Part shown: positions 11,958 through 23,445 of the stretch, one piece after another
Layout of the letters: each line of letters starts with the position of its first letter
Numbering within the stretch: the first letter of the stretch is position 1
Source: Cyathus striatus
Taxonomy: Eukaryota > Basidiomycota > Agaricomycetes > Agaricales > Nidulariaceae
Reading direction: 5' to 3'
Length of the DNA: 64,000 nt
NCBI GenBank assembly: GCA_025738555.1
Contig: JAOVFP010000010.1
Coordinates: 1,550,001 to 1,614,000, forward strand
Position numbers and translations under genes: made by a program
Notes under the pieces: model-generated
Seen by the model: the letters and a program-made list of their open reading frames with translations, nothing else
Database searches by the model: none
What the model was told of the DNA's origin: nothing

Positions 11958-13313
11958 AGCTCTTTACACTTAGCCTGGTGTTCTGTATGGATCCACGTGG
12001 AATCTGTGTGGAATCTGCACAGATTTGGCAGAGGTTTTTTTGGGTCTGTGCAGATTCCGCACAGAATCAAAAATTCCATGCAGATTACACATAATTCTGC
12101 ATTACAGACTTGAAAAATTCTGTACAGATTCTGTACAGAATCTTATTATACTTATTTTCTTATGGAAAATTAGAATAGAAAATTGTGTGACACTAAGCAT
12201 TAAGTGTGACACTGCATAAAGCGTGACACTATGCATAAAGTGTGACACTATGCATTGAGTGTGATGCTAAGCATTGAGTGTGACACTAAGCATTAAGCAT
12301 GACACTAAGCATTAAGCATGATGCTAAGCATTGAGTGTGACACTAAGCATTAAGCATGACACTAAGCATTAAGCATGACACTAAGCATTGAGCATGACAC
12401 TAAGTGATGAGTGTGACATGTGACACTGTGCATTAAGCGTGACACTGTGCATTAAGTGTGATACTAAGTGTTGAGTGTGACACTATGCATTAAGCGTGAC
12501 ACTAAGCATTGAGCATGACATGTGACACTGTGCATTAAGTGTGACACTAGCATTAAGCGTGACGCTAGGCATTAAGTGTGACACTAAGGGTTGAGTGTGA
12601 TACTAAGAGTTGAGTGTGACACTAAGGGTTGAGTGTGACACTATGCATCAAGCGTGACACTAAGGGTTGAGCGTGACATGTGACACTATGCATTAAGTGT
12701 GACACTATGCATTGAGCGTGAAACTAAGTGTTGAGCATGAAACTAAGTGTTGAGCATGACATGTAACACTGTGCATTAAGCGTGACACTATGCATTAAGT
12801 GTGACAGTATGCATTGAGTGTGTTACTATACATTAAGCATGACACTATGCATTGAGCATGATACTATATATTGAGTGTGTCACAGATTTCATGTAGTGTC
12901 AAACTTTTCACCTAGGGTTACACTTGACACCTGTGACAATGATTTCACATAGTGTCACAGATCCTGGCAGCAGTGGAGACAAGATGGTGGTAGGGATGAC
13001 ATGAGATTATGAATTAACAGTTTTAATAGTGCTCATTGTGATTTGAAACAGGAAAATTAAGGTATTAAACAGATCTTACAGATTTTGCATAAATCCACAC
13101 AGAATCCATGCAGAATATGTATGGAATCTGTACAGAATAATCACCTCTAATAATAATAATAGCCACTATATAAATTCTGTATGGTACCCTCAAGGATCTG
13201 TACAGATCTGTACAGAATCCACACAGATCTGTGCAGATTCCATATGGAATTTTCAGGTCCATATGGATTCCGTGTGGATCTGTACAGACCTCCCAGGGGA
13301 GTGTAAATTACTG
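11958..13313. mobile_element. Non-autonomous DNA element with 9-bp target duplication
   Basis: CATGAACAG stands on both sides (11949-11957 and 13314-13322). The paralogous segment at about 57800 has the empty site (GCGAACAGGGATCC) with one copy. The ends share TTTACACT (AGCTCTTTACACT left; reverse complement of the right end CAGTAATTTACACT). Many TCTGTACAGATT and CCACACAGAATC words lie under each end in both orientations. The centre is a 19-bp tandem array. An 8- or 9-bp duplication with clustered subterminal motifs suggests a hAT- or KDZ-like mobiliser; that is inference. Confidence 0.8.
12185..12890. repeat. 19-bp satellite, GTGTGACACTAAGCATT units
   Basis: About 35 units of a 19-bp word (AGTGTGACACTAAGCATTG with variants TGCATT, AGGGTT, AAGTGTT) run head to tail. 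Some units carry an extra GACATGT. The array fills the centre of the 1356-bp element. It shares the GTGTGACA core with the arrays at 3640-4440, 45860-46230 and the 55-bp minisatellites. There are no unique spacers, so it is not a CRISPR array. Confidence 0.9.
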
Positions 13314-14639
13314 CATGAACAGGGGATCCACCCTCCAAAGTACACACCCTTGAGCTCTGTATCAGCAGGCTGCTCTTCTGCAGCATCTTCAGTGAGCAAT
13401 TTGCTGAAGAGAGGGAGGAGAGAAATTGATATGGCATCTAAGCTCCTGCAAAAGTTCATATTAGACCTTGGCATTGAGGGGCAGTTGAATCTGCATGGGA
13501 TGGTGTGTGCTGCTTGTGCTTGGGGAAGGGAGCTGAGGTGGTTGCCTTCTGAGGTTGTTGTTTCTGTACAAGCATGGGGCAATTGCTCTGTTAAATTGGT
13601 TAGTGATAAAAATAGGGTAGAAAGTAGGGAATGCACCAGGGGTCAACTATGGTGCCAGTGGTGCAGTTACTCAAAGAAGTGAGTCATTTGCCAACTCTAC
13701 ATGAGGATGAGAAAGTCTGGCCAGAGCATCCACCATGCTGAGTGCAACAGTAGGCTGAGATTCATCTATTTCAGTGGTACAGAAAAGAAAGACAAAAGAG
13801 CTGGCAGTGGTTTACAACAGTTGGTGCCATAACTTTGATGCACTGTGCCCCCCACATGGGCTTCTTTAGCCCAATGCCCATCATGGATGGGAAGGAACCC
13901 ATGTCTGTGACTTGGTTCAGATGGTGTCACAAAATCAGATTGCATTTCTCACATACTCAGAACATGTGACAAAGCAACACCAAGTCACAAATTTGGGTTC
14001 CTTTGCACACATGGACCGCCAGTGCATCTAATTCAAGGTAAATTTGCAAATGTAGATGACCAAGCTGCATTCTCCTTGGCCTACAGCTTGAAGCCAACTT
14101 GATACCGTATTTGAAGTAGTCCCAAATCCACCATCACCTTCCATATGCCAGATGATATACCTCATGAGGATTACAAACATGGCCACCATCCTCCCTCCTA
14201 GCCATGCACACCCACTGATTCATCCACAAACTCCACAGTGTTGTGCTCTTTACCCTGCATCCACAATTGGTCTGCAACATCCATTGCAACATTATTGGTT
14301 GTAGTATAGCTTGAGTATCGCAATGCTCAGACTAAATGCGAATACATCAAGCTTGACACACCTCTGCTGCCATTCATGAGGTATAAGAGGAGTGTTTAGC
14401 AGGCATAGTGAAGACTGCGCACTGTGACATAACTGGGGAGAACCTGGGTACCAAATGGTAGGACTCATATGAAGAAATGCTGGAGCACATTGATGAATAC
14501 CATCAGACAAGGCAGGATCCCAAAGTTGACATTCCCTGGGAAGCACTTCATGGAGTAAGAGAGAGGGAGAGACCACAATGGAAGGCTGACAACAGGGTAT
14601 TCCAGTCAATGTTCAACCTACATGATTGCTGTATGTGTC

Positions 14640-14770
14640 ACTCCCACACATGTCTCAACTGACCATCAACTGACTCCCACCTAACTCTCATCTGACTGTC
14701 ATTTGACTCTCAACTGAGTCTCAAGAGTCAGGTGAGAGGCAAGTGAGAGTCAGTTGAGACTTCTGGAATT
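14640..14770. repeat. CTCTCA/GACTCTCA inverted cluster
   Basis: ACACATGTCTCAACTGACCA at the left faces GAGAGTCAGTTGAGACTT at the right, with ACTCTCATCTGACTGTCATT repeats between. This looks like a small foldback element. A related cluster lies at 46380-46500 (CTCAACTGACTATCAACTGA and GTCAGTTGAAACATGT). It sits at the point where the two copies of the large duplicated segment stop matching. Confidence 0.6.
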
Positions 14771-14802
14771 GGTATTGGGCTTAGCTTGGATTCAATACAT
14801 TA

Positions 14803-15331
14803 CACCTCAGACAGGACTGAATTGGGGCAGGGTAAATATGGTAGAAACAGATTTTCTTAACAATTAGAATGTGTACCAAAATCAGCTCCTTGAACAGATT
14901 CATGTTCATATTTAGAAAATAATGATGGATTGGTTCTAAACCCATATCGCACTTCCATATTGAGAAAATGACAATAGAACAAAGGTAGAATCTGTGTGAA
15001 AAATTGGTTGTTAATGCAGATTCTTGCACAAATCCTGAATTGGGATGCACATTTGTTCACTGACCCTATCTAAACACAGATTCTGGCTATGTTCAGCACC
15101 CCTATCTTATCGCACATTCAGAATTTGTCCTGGTAACAGAGTGTGGATTGGTTTGTTCATCAGATCCACTTGCCAATTCTAAATGTAATCAAAAATATGT
15201 TGTCCTACCCTATGTATGTGCAGATTGTAAATATGGTAACATATCATTTTGATTGTCCTGCTCACAGGGCCACTCACAGGCCACTCACACCCACTCATAA
15301 TCCACTCAACTCCCCATTCCATCCCACTCAG
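14803..15331 (+). repeat. Dispersed repeat, copy 1 (inverted copy at 45316-45847)
   Basis: Begins CACCTCAGACAGGACTGAAT and runs to about CCACTCAACTCCCC. The reverse complement is found at 45316-45847, nearly identical over about 530 bp. The first ~30 bases resemble the end of the MITE at 61815-62215 (CACCTCAGACAGGCCTAAAT), so these are probably relatives of one transposon family; the opposite inverted end is not visible here. Short frames on either strand are not conserved as proteins. Confidence 0.8.
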
Positions 15332-15568
15332 TTCCTGCCCAGGGACGGAGCTGTGATATGGTAGAGCCAGGAGGTTAGGTTGTATAGGACAGTGAATGTT
15401 ACATATTATAAGCTCTTCGTAGTAATAGTGATTGAGAATACAATAAGAAACAATAACATACTTATGCGCTATAAAAGAGGATAACAAGCTTGGCTTGGCA
15501 AGTGCCTGGCATCATATCTAGCATTGAATACTTATAGTCATGGTTTATTCTGGAGTCATTGAGTCACA
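15332..15568. other. Upstream sequence of the SAP-like gene
   Basis: AT-rich, no repeat recognised. The sequence GCGCTATAAAAGAGGAT at about 15466-15482 holds a TATAAA-like word roughly 95 bp before the ATG at 15569, which would fit a promoter. Confidence 0.4.
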
Positions 15569-16543
15569 ATGTCTAACTTGTCGATCCAGGAAGCAGAATG
15601 GGTTCTTCAAAGAGCTGTTGTTCGTGAATCTGCACTCAGGTCCTTCCCATACCACATTCTTCAGCAACTTTGTAAAGACAATCATGTGAATGTTCAAGCA
15701 ACTGGTCGAAGGAAGCCGGGGTTACCAATTAAGAATGACTTCATAGTCACACTTTTTGCGTATAAGAAAGGTCAAACCAAAACATTATCAACAGCTCCTA
15801 ACTCAAGGAAACAACCGGTGAAAGGCGAACATGAAGAGTCTTCAAAAAGAAAAAAAACAAGGTTAGTTGTTAAGACTTCTCTTCAAATGTCAAAATTCAC
15901 TGACTGATATTGTTTTACAGAGGAAATACTTCTAGCTCGAGAAAACGATTGGCCAAAGGCGAACATGAGGAGTTGCTGAAACGAAAAAAAAGAGATATGT
16001 CCTAAGGCTTCCCTTCTGCCTATCTCATGGAGTATCCTGGATATCCTACAGAGTACATGAACATCCATGCCACACTAATTTTCAGTATCAGCACCTCCCT
16101 TATGAACTAACAGATTGTGACACACCAGAAGCAGTAACACAGAACATTGAGTCCCTACAATTAACACACATGGAATCCAATACATTTATGGATGTGGTTA
16201 GAAATGTAACATATTCTATGAAACCTCGACATACCACAGTGAAGGTGCCGTGAAATAAGGATGTTACTGTTCGAGTATACAAATCTGCAAAGGACTGACA
16301 ACATATACACGAAATATCTTGCATTGTTGATGACAAAGGGACTCTTCATCTTTCAACAATTGAAGAGCAGCTCCAAACATCAACAACAGTTCTAGTATGA
16401 AAAATTTATGCACTCACCATTAATTACTGATTATTCATAGCCCATAGACCCTAAGAGATATCATCCTTATTATCAATATAATTTGGGAAAGCTTACTGTT
16501 GATGAATTGGAAGACCTTATGGACCCAGAAGGACTCCTATGAG
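15569..16543 (+). pseudogene. SAP-like DNA-binding domain protein, probably broken
   Basis: Starts MSNLSIQEAEWVLQRAVV. Residues about 29-66 (FPYHILQQLCKDNHVNVQAT, then GRRKPGLPIKNDFIVTLFAY) resemble a SAP-type helix-extension-helix: a leucine helix, LCK, a G-containing turn, and a second hydrophobic helix. A basic stretch SSKRKKTR follows. An intron (about 15861-15920, GTTAGTT..TTACAG) leads to a second exon with KGEHEELLKRKKR, which repeats the first exon's KGEHEESSKRKK. Downstream the frame continues as YELTDCDTPEAVTQNIESLQ and ends near 16540 with DELEDLMDPEGLL, but crosses stop codons near 16253 and 16297. The first exon could still be expressed. Likely a nuclear DNA-binding protein; SAP identity is by pattern only. 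Confidence 0.5.
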
Positions 16544-16599
16544 TAATTTTTTGCACCAATAAAAATATAGTACATAAAGTTCGTCAATGAAATATAATA

Positions 16600-19213
16600 T
16601 TATGTACAACTTAAAATACCATGCTGAAGTCGAACAAAAAATTATAATACATGAGCAGTGTCCAAGATGTCATAAAGGCATGTGCTTAAAAAAAAATTTC
16701 TACAAATACTCCGAGATCCTGAGCTGGTACAACATGCATCTTTTTTGCTCTGTTCTGTCCTTTTACAGGACAGACTTCAATTCCATGTTCCGTCAGGCCA
16801 AGTACCATGAATACTTCCCTGTACAACTGGTAGTTACGACGGTTTACAACCATTACACATTCACCCTTCCTACTAGGGGCCTCTGGGTGCACATACTCTG
16901 CTGGGACTTCAAGTTCTTGTCTGCCTGTTATTTCCACCTGGATAGATCTATTACTTCTCACCAATCCCAGGTAGGTACTGCTGCATTTTTCATATCATCC
17001 CCTTTCAAATCCAGAGCTAGCAGCAGTTGGCAGAGATCCTGAGATAACCACATGAAGATATCTGCAATCCAAAAATGAGCTGTCTGCTTTGAGAAGTTGA
17101 TTTATCCAATAGCCTACAAAGATATTAATATTGGTCAATATTCCAGAACTGTAAGAATGATACACACTATTGAATGCATCTGCTGAAGCATCACGAGCAG
17201 ATGACCCTTCGCCAATAACAGCCGTTCTCATCGAGTTTGGAAGAGGAGTAGAAGCTTGCAAGGCAGATGTTGAGGCTATATTTTCTGGAACTATTAACTG
17301 CTATTAGTGATGTATGACAACATCAAGATGAGTAACTAACTTCGATGGGGGTAGGCAAGCTCTTCAGCAGATACAACATTGGAAATCTAATCCAAATATG
17401 ATCAAGAATCAATCCTTTGCAAATGTAATTATAAGTACTTACTTGCGGGGTTCTAAAGCTAGGATCCCAAGCCGGTGTTTGGGACCCAATCCCAGAATCA
17501 TTTTCCTAAGCAGGTGTCATACAGACACTCTGTGAAGGATGATCTGTAGCTCCTTCTAGATCAAATGGCAATATATTTGAAATGTTGTATCTGTAATAAT
17601 TTCTTAGTTTTATAGATTGGAATGCATATTGAGATGCATAAATACCCAGGAATATATAAATCCGTTATTGAAACTTCTTCAAGTTTTCCCGTACTTATCA
17701 GGCGGGCTTCAACTTCAAGCTTGGCGCGACCATTAGCATTGACACTCTTTAGTATCCCAATATCCCCCTTTTGAGGACCAGAGGTGACCATGCCATATAA
17801 CCCATAAAGCGATCAATATGGATCATTATGCATGAGCCTATCCTCAACAGTCCAACTACCAGATGCATCTGCAGTGCTTGTGTCATTACAATCTTCCCAC
17901 CTAAACGTACTATTTCTATGAACTTTGCTACAGAGGTCCAAATCTGAGGAGCGAACTGGTATGTGTTTTCCCTGCTTAATCTGTCAGAATAAAAATAATC
18001 TGGCAAAGTGGATTCAAAGTTACCTTCTTTAACGGAAAGGCAACAACTGTAATATTTTCCTTGCCTATACACCCACATGCTTCCACACTTGTGACCATAC
18101 CAACAACTCCTTTGTGTATGCCAGACTTTACCCTAACTCCATCGCCAATCTTGAAGCACTTCTCAAGTAAATTTAATGGATATTCGAAAAGATCATCTGG
18201 TGAATGAAAGAGCCTTATCGTCGCATTTTCTTCCATGATGTCTTCAATGAAGGCCAGTGAAACTATTCCTTGAAGGACAACCTTTACCTGATCGCGTATA
18301 CATATATTTACCGATAATACTGCCCGCCTTGTCTGCTCTAAAACCTCTTTAGGAATGTGGCTACAGCAATCAAAGGATCTCAGTTCTTCCATTGTCGGTA
18401 TCCCTTCAACTTGATAGTACTCATCAGAATCGACTTCCCGACGTAGTAAGAACCCATCAGCCATATAAAACGACCCTCGAAATATATATCCTTTTACAAT
18501 TTTATTATCAGTGTCTTCATATTGGACTTTGAACTTATCTGGGCATGTTTGCCTTGCAAGGTCAGGGTTGAATAGCTTGCAGGGTGGTTTCAAGCTCGAT
18601 GACAACAACGGCTGCTTTCATTTGAATGAATTTGTGTATTTTACTCGAGGCAATTGAACAATGTCAATCTGAAATGTGCGATTGCAGACATTTATAATAA
18701 ACACCAGGTCATATCAGAATTCTCCTTTGAGTCATACCCAAGTGTGCTTGTAGGGTGTATAGCTCACTCCAATGTTTCCAAGGTAAGTATCCCACATAAT
18801 ATTTGGTGCATGATGAATATGGGACTGGTCAACTTTGCCAAAGATTTTGGTACACTTCTTAATTTCCTCAAGATTAAGAGCCTCGATGTAAATGTGCCCT
18901 GGGATAATGGACAATGAAAAGGCACTTCGAATGTGCTTGGGACCAGCATGTAAATTGAGCTGGTATACAATCCGTTCCTCTGATCCGTTCTACAAAATGT
19001 GAATCAGATACTCGTCAATGATTGCAACTCACTGACCTTAACTGGTATGTCATAAAGGGGCCAGTCCCAAGCTACTTGACTGCGATGGGCAACATTGTGC
19101 TTGCTCACGGCAGTTGTTGAACTAGGTCCAGCAAGTGAATGTGCACCTCCGCATGAGGCGACATACTTTTCATAGAGATGGCCAATAATTTCTGGTTGTC
19201 GTTGTGACGCCAC
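16600..19213 (-). pseudogene. Spt5-like NGN/KOW protein, pseudogene
   Basis: Reading the minus strand from 19213: WDWPLYDIPVKVSELQSLTS, then after an intron an NGN-like block with AFSLSIIPGHIYIEALNLEE (near 18855-18915). Next is 18608-17976 with a KOW motif (FKIGDGVRVKSGIHKGVVGM), then IPVRSSDLDLCSKV and a second KOW (SGPQKGDIGILKSVNANGRA, near 17700-17770). A tail piece GSQTPAWDPSFRTP (near 17460) is like the repeats at the C-terminus of Spt5, and a late block GECVMVVNRRNYQLYREVF follows. Spt5 proteins clamp RNA polymerase during elongation; expanded Spt5-like paralogues occur in Agaricomycetes. In-frame stops lie near 17810 (DPY*SLYG) and 17504 (MTPA*END), so this copy is not functional unless unusually spliced. 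Confidence 0.7.
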
Positions 19214-20464
19214 CTGTGCATTTAGGCGTAAAATTGCACATTTCTACCATTTACAGTCTTAAATCTGTACACATTAATGAACCCCAGATAATAAATAAAG
19301 ATCTATGGACTGCTAAAAAATAGCAAGCCTTGTACTTATTGGCCTTTTATTTGGGTTAATATTCAACAGTTCATATCATAAAATATAGTACAAGTGCTTC
19401 TATGTCCAACCTACCATTAGCCTGGTGTGTAGGAAAAGATATTAAATATTGAAGGGACCGCTTTTCTGCCAGTCACATGACTTGTATATGTTTTAATTTC
19501 ACTTTGATACCGCTAAGTTGTTTGTTTGGCATCAGGATTGAAGTCTAACAAATAGTCAATGACATAAATATGAATTAAAGAATATTTCAAAGTGATGTAG
19601 AATAGTCAATTCTTCATCAATCAGGATGATTTTGGTCTTGATCGGAAGCTAGAATTTAGTACATTCTATTCTAGTATGATAGGGAATGGTCTCACCGAAG
19701 CACAGGCCTGGATAAGAACAAAACATTAGATCAAAGATGACAATTTTATGATGATCTACCCAAAATGATCAATGATGAGACACTGTAGCATCTGAAAACC
19801 ATGGGAATTGAACATTCTAGAGGATTCTAATGCCTCGGAGTGACTCATAGTCAAATGATAGCTAAATAAAGACACAAATAAGGATAGGGGATGTGTTTCA
19901 GGTAGATATATGTAGTATACAATGTCTGGGAAAATCATAATAATAGTTCTGGGCTTTGTATATTTAAGTAGGTACTATAGAGGGTAGAAAGGCAAGCAGA
20001 TTCGCACCTTTCTTGCCCAGGTACAATAGGTATTGGGTAGTGGTTTAGGTCTTATTTGTTTCAAAGAATATATTGTTTTGGTTCGCATTTTGGGTATCTT
20101 TTGGAAAGAATTGAAGTTCTGAGACTCCAGAGAGGGCCTAGGACTTAGTTATTTCAATAAAGTGGTTTCATAAGAGTAAAGGGTTGCTCTTGTTTCGGTT
20201 TTCTAAGAAGTTGTACTAGCAAAGGGTTGTTAAGACACTTCTACAAAGTTTAAAGTAGTACAAAGGTGTATTACTTGAATTCTACAATAAAATTCTATTG
20301 CATTTCGATTCAAAGGCTTTTCAAACGATTTAAACTTGCATAAGACAATAAGAAGGAACACCCACCTTTCCCACAACTCGCACTTAAAGAGTCTTGTGAA
20401 TTTTATAGTGAAATAAGTTGCAAACATAGAGCCGGTTTCACTACTAGAACACAAGTACCCCTTT
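19214..20464. other. No gene recognised
   Basis: AT-rich spacer between the Spt5-like pseudogene and the small acidic gene. I see no open frame with a coding pattern, RNA gene or repeat. Confidence 0.5.
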
Positions 20465-20869
20465 TCATCGTTCAGCTTGAACCAAGTGCGCTAGCTCCAG
20501 CCAGCAAACAGGAATGTTGGGATCTTCATCGTCATCTTTGTTATCTACAATAAATTCTACAAAAATAACTCTCAATCAGAACATTGCATTCAAGTATTGC
20601 CATTTTATACACATACCATCTGGTTGCTCTTCGTCATCTTCATCCTCAGAGTCAGAACCCACTTGAGCTTCCAGATCTAAAAATGTCTATGCCCTGGTGT
20701 TAATGATTGCATTACTATATTTAGATTGTTTCATTACCGCTACCTTAGCTCTCTTCGCTTTTCTCTGCTGAGGTTGAGGTACTTCATCATCAGGGTCAAA
20801 ATACCATTGAATCTGACTCATGTCCTTCAAGCTACCATCTAGATTCAGTGTGCAATTGTCTTTGGCCAT
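20465..20869 (-). CDS. Small acidic protein, three exons, 95 aa, intact
   Basis: Exons 20869-20744, 20686-20617 and 20556-20465 with GT..AG introns of 57 and 60 nt join into an open frame of 95 codons plus TGA. The product begins MAKDNCTLNLDGSLKDMSQI, has a basic patch (QRKAKRAK), then a long acidic stretch (GSDSEDEDDEEQPDE, DNKDDDEDPN) and ends LAHLVQAER. No membrane segment or signal peptide. The LNLDGS.KD...I.W pattern occurs at the start of uncharacterised basidiomycete proteins, often near transposons; I assign no function. Among the mostly broken genes around it, an uninterrupted frame with clean splice sites is notable. The start is the first Met of the open frame. Confidence 0.6.
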
Positions 20870-21581
20870 TGTATACTAGAGTATGCTAGAGTACCTACTG
20901 TGATGTTGGGGCAATGAAACTATTAAGGTAAGAACCTGCAACACCTGCCTTCTATTTATTGGATATGAAAATGTTTAGGGCAGACTCTTCTGGCACATGA
21001 TATCCCCACATGTTCCCTGCTCATTCCCCACTCCATTCCCTGTGCCCTCATATTCAAGGCAATACACTCTTGTATTGTCTAACATACAAATCAAGACCAG
21101 CCATAGTTTAATATCATTGTTTAATGTGCGTAGTTTTATGTCCATAGTTCAATATCATTATTTAAGGTGCATAGGTGTTATTTAAAGTGCATAGTTGCAA
21201 AAACTGAAATCTAAATTCCATTTCTCCAATGACACTGACGCCACATGCATCTGAACCCACTCTGTAATTGTCTTGCTTGATAATAGTGCCTGGAAACATA
21301 GAACAATTAATATAATAGATAATGTCTGCATGTAGGTCAGTGATTCAGTTTTTGAGACTTTCTCTTGAGTGGAGGTGCCCTTTGATGTGTTATGCTTGTA
21401 GATGAAATGATCAACAATAAAGGCTTACAGCAAGATAGAAGGCTTACAGCAGAGGTTGAGTTCCATAGCTTAATTGGATAGTGTGTTTCACGATTATCAG
21501 CTTCTGACGATCCTGTGGCTATTATACATATCGAACTGATTGCGGCACACTTAAAGAGAGCATATTAGCTTGTCTCAATTT
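20870..21581. other. No gene recognised
   Basis: AT-rich. A short imperfect repeat is visible at about 21100-21190 (CATAGTT(TA/CA)ATATCATT..TTTAA.GTGCATAG) occurring two to three times. No coding pattern. Confidence 0.45.
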
Positions 21582-22670
21582 TTAACAAAATATACTTATG
21601 TCCACAATCTGCGTTAGAATGCCTCTCTCATGTGGCAAAGACATCTGCATATTCCTGAAGCGCGAAAACACACATGGAAACCCGTCGTCACTACCAACAA
21701 TTATAAGGGAACCTTGTTGACCACATGCAAGGTGCATGGGGTAATTGCGGGAAATTGGATGCTTGTAAGTCTTTAATGGCTGGGAAGGTGGAAGAGCATA
21801 TGTATTGATACCATTGAACAGGTTGGAAACATGCATCTCTTTTCCAGACATGACTGCATGTCCACTGGTATAGGTAAGTGGAAGGCAAGACACTTAGCAC
21901 ACAATGTAAATACCTACATTCGAGACTGTAAGCGACGACTCCATTGGTGAGTCCAAGGATTAACTTGATAGTTTATACTATCGCAAGAGATCAGTCATAG
22001 CATTCTATTGTAATCGTGACAGTTATTACTCACATTTTGTGCGTTTCCAAAACAGAATATAAGATTTGTTTTCCATCGTCATGAAAAGCAATGCTATGAA
22101 ATCTATACTTAAAATCTGGTGCTGGAGTTCCAGCATACTCGTCAAGGTCACCTGTGTCCTCTGTGAATTCCTGAGACATCATGTTTGACAACGTGTACCT
22201 TTGTGGTTGACCATTCATACCAGCAAACAGCCGTCGCCAATACTGGCAAGATGCTGACCATACTGATCAAATGCCAAATCCTCTATACGATTTTCATGTG
22301 CCTCTGTAACACTCTTACATACATACTGGAAATGAAAAGGAATAAATACGTGAATAACATATAGGTTAAGTGATGAGATACCTTGCTACTTTCATGGTGA
22401 TATACCATTATGGAACCATCCAAAGACCCAACTGCGAAGTTGGAACATGTAGTACCATCTGAACTAGGCATCCAGACAGCAGAAGACACAGGTCCATGAA
22501 ATACCAAGTTAATTTTTTCGAGACTGATCCCACTCATGGCATCCCAAATAACCACCATTCTGTCATCCGCTAGTAGAGTGAGCAGCAAGTCTGTGAGTAT
22601 TAAATACATGCAAGTACTTTGACGCATCTGGACTTAGCTTCAAAACATTTATGGGCTTCATATGGTAACT
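21582..22670 (-). pseudogene. WD40-repeat protein, frame-shifted copy
   Basis: Minus-strand exons encode WD40 blades: PINVLKLSPDA (near 22640), DDRMVVIWDAMSGISLEKI (near 22530), GTTCSNFAVGSLDGSIMVYH, ENRIEDLAFDQYGQHLASIG (near 22270), DFKYRFHSIAFHDDGKQILY, and PPSQPLKTYKHPISR..GSLIIVGSDDGFPCVF (21660-21800). Introns are short GT..AG. Near 22215 the frame changes between GDGCLLV and NGQPQRY, giving a frameshift or stop. The WD40 gene at 38880-40329 is a paralogue: it has IPPVQPLQSLKHAIRSNVP and GELVVVGSDDGVVHIYD in the same place. WD40 propellers are protein-binding platforms; the partner is unknown. Confidence 0.7.
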
Positions 22671-23109
22671 CAGTGTTTGAGTAGTATTGAACTAAGTATT
22701 TTTCCATTAATCTGTTGGTTCAACTAGGACATGAAAGCAATACTACACACCTTAGGAAGATTGGCTTGAATGGACATTGATGCTATCGAGATTGGTTATT
22801 GAATGAAGAGTACAAAGGGAGTATGAAGTTCATGATAAGAGTGTGCTTACAATTTTATAGGAGATAGGTGCCAGCACTATTGTTGTAGGAAAACACATCG
22901 CTAAATACAGTTAATTGTAATATTCAGTGACAGTGATCGCAGGCTTACCTGTTGAATGAGGAGTCATAACCTATTATCGCAAGATTTAGTTAGCATTTCA
23001 AAGATGACAGCAAAACAACTAACTGGCGAATATTCCATATTTTGGAACTGTCATTGACGTTGATAATTACACAACGCCCAATTGTTCGCACCAGTCTCCA
23101 TTAAGATTA

Positions 23110-23445
23110 CTGTACCATTTCGACCGATTGTTCGCTCATTTTGAGCGTGACCGAAAATTTGGGTTCATTGTTCAGTTCAGGGACCAATTCAATGCGTGAC
23201 ATGCTTAAGATTTGTTCATACCAACAATGTTCATTGTCCTTAGATATTTAACAATGACAGACATAAAACACTATTTTATGATATAATACATACATCTAAC
23301 ATAAAAAAATTCGTCAAAATTATGCCTTATTTAATTGCCCTGACCCTTTGTTCAGTACTCTCTGGGACGCGTGACAAGGCTTGAATTTGTTCTGTTCGGA
23401 GACCCTGCGTGACGCGTGACCGAACAATCGGTCGAAATGGTACAG
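23110..23445. mobile_element. TA-flanked MITE with perfect terminal inverted repeats
   Basis: Left end CTGTACCATTTCGACCGATT; the right end is its reverse complement, giving inverted repeats of about 24 bp (CTGTACC..GATTGTTCG). TA stands on both sides (23108-23109 and 23446-23447), as for Tc1/mariner-type elements. The tandem paralogue near 23700 reads CATTCGGATTAGACCATC where this copy reads CATTAAGATTA[element]TAGTTCTTC, so the empty site confirms insertion at TA. 336 bp, no coding capacity. A truncated relative is at 52490-52644. Confidence 0.88.

Larger units (their letters stand above)
10285..14635. repeat. Old CpG-decayed copy of a large duplicated segment
   Basis: Matches the segment at 56010-59110 in order and orientation: GGCTAGCCAT (10298 / 56013), TCAACCCTATCCCTA.. 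near 11070 / 56918, the CACCCATCATAC block near 11270 / 57128, and the AACCTACATGATTG end near 14620 / 59096. Differences are concentrated at CpG: GCCGACGCAG in the younger copy is ACTGATGTAG here. This copy carries an extra 1356-bp insertion at 11958-13313, and the younger copy carries an LTR insertion. Apart from the membrane-protein blocks I cannot assign the content. Confidence 0.75.

Noticed and set aside
12185..12890. CRISPR-like repeat array
   Set aside because: Units are directly adjacent 19-mers with no unique spacers, and the genome is fungal. The 55-bp arrays likewise lack spacers.
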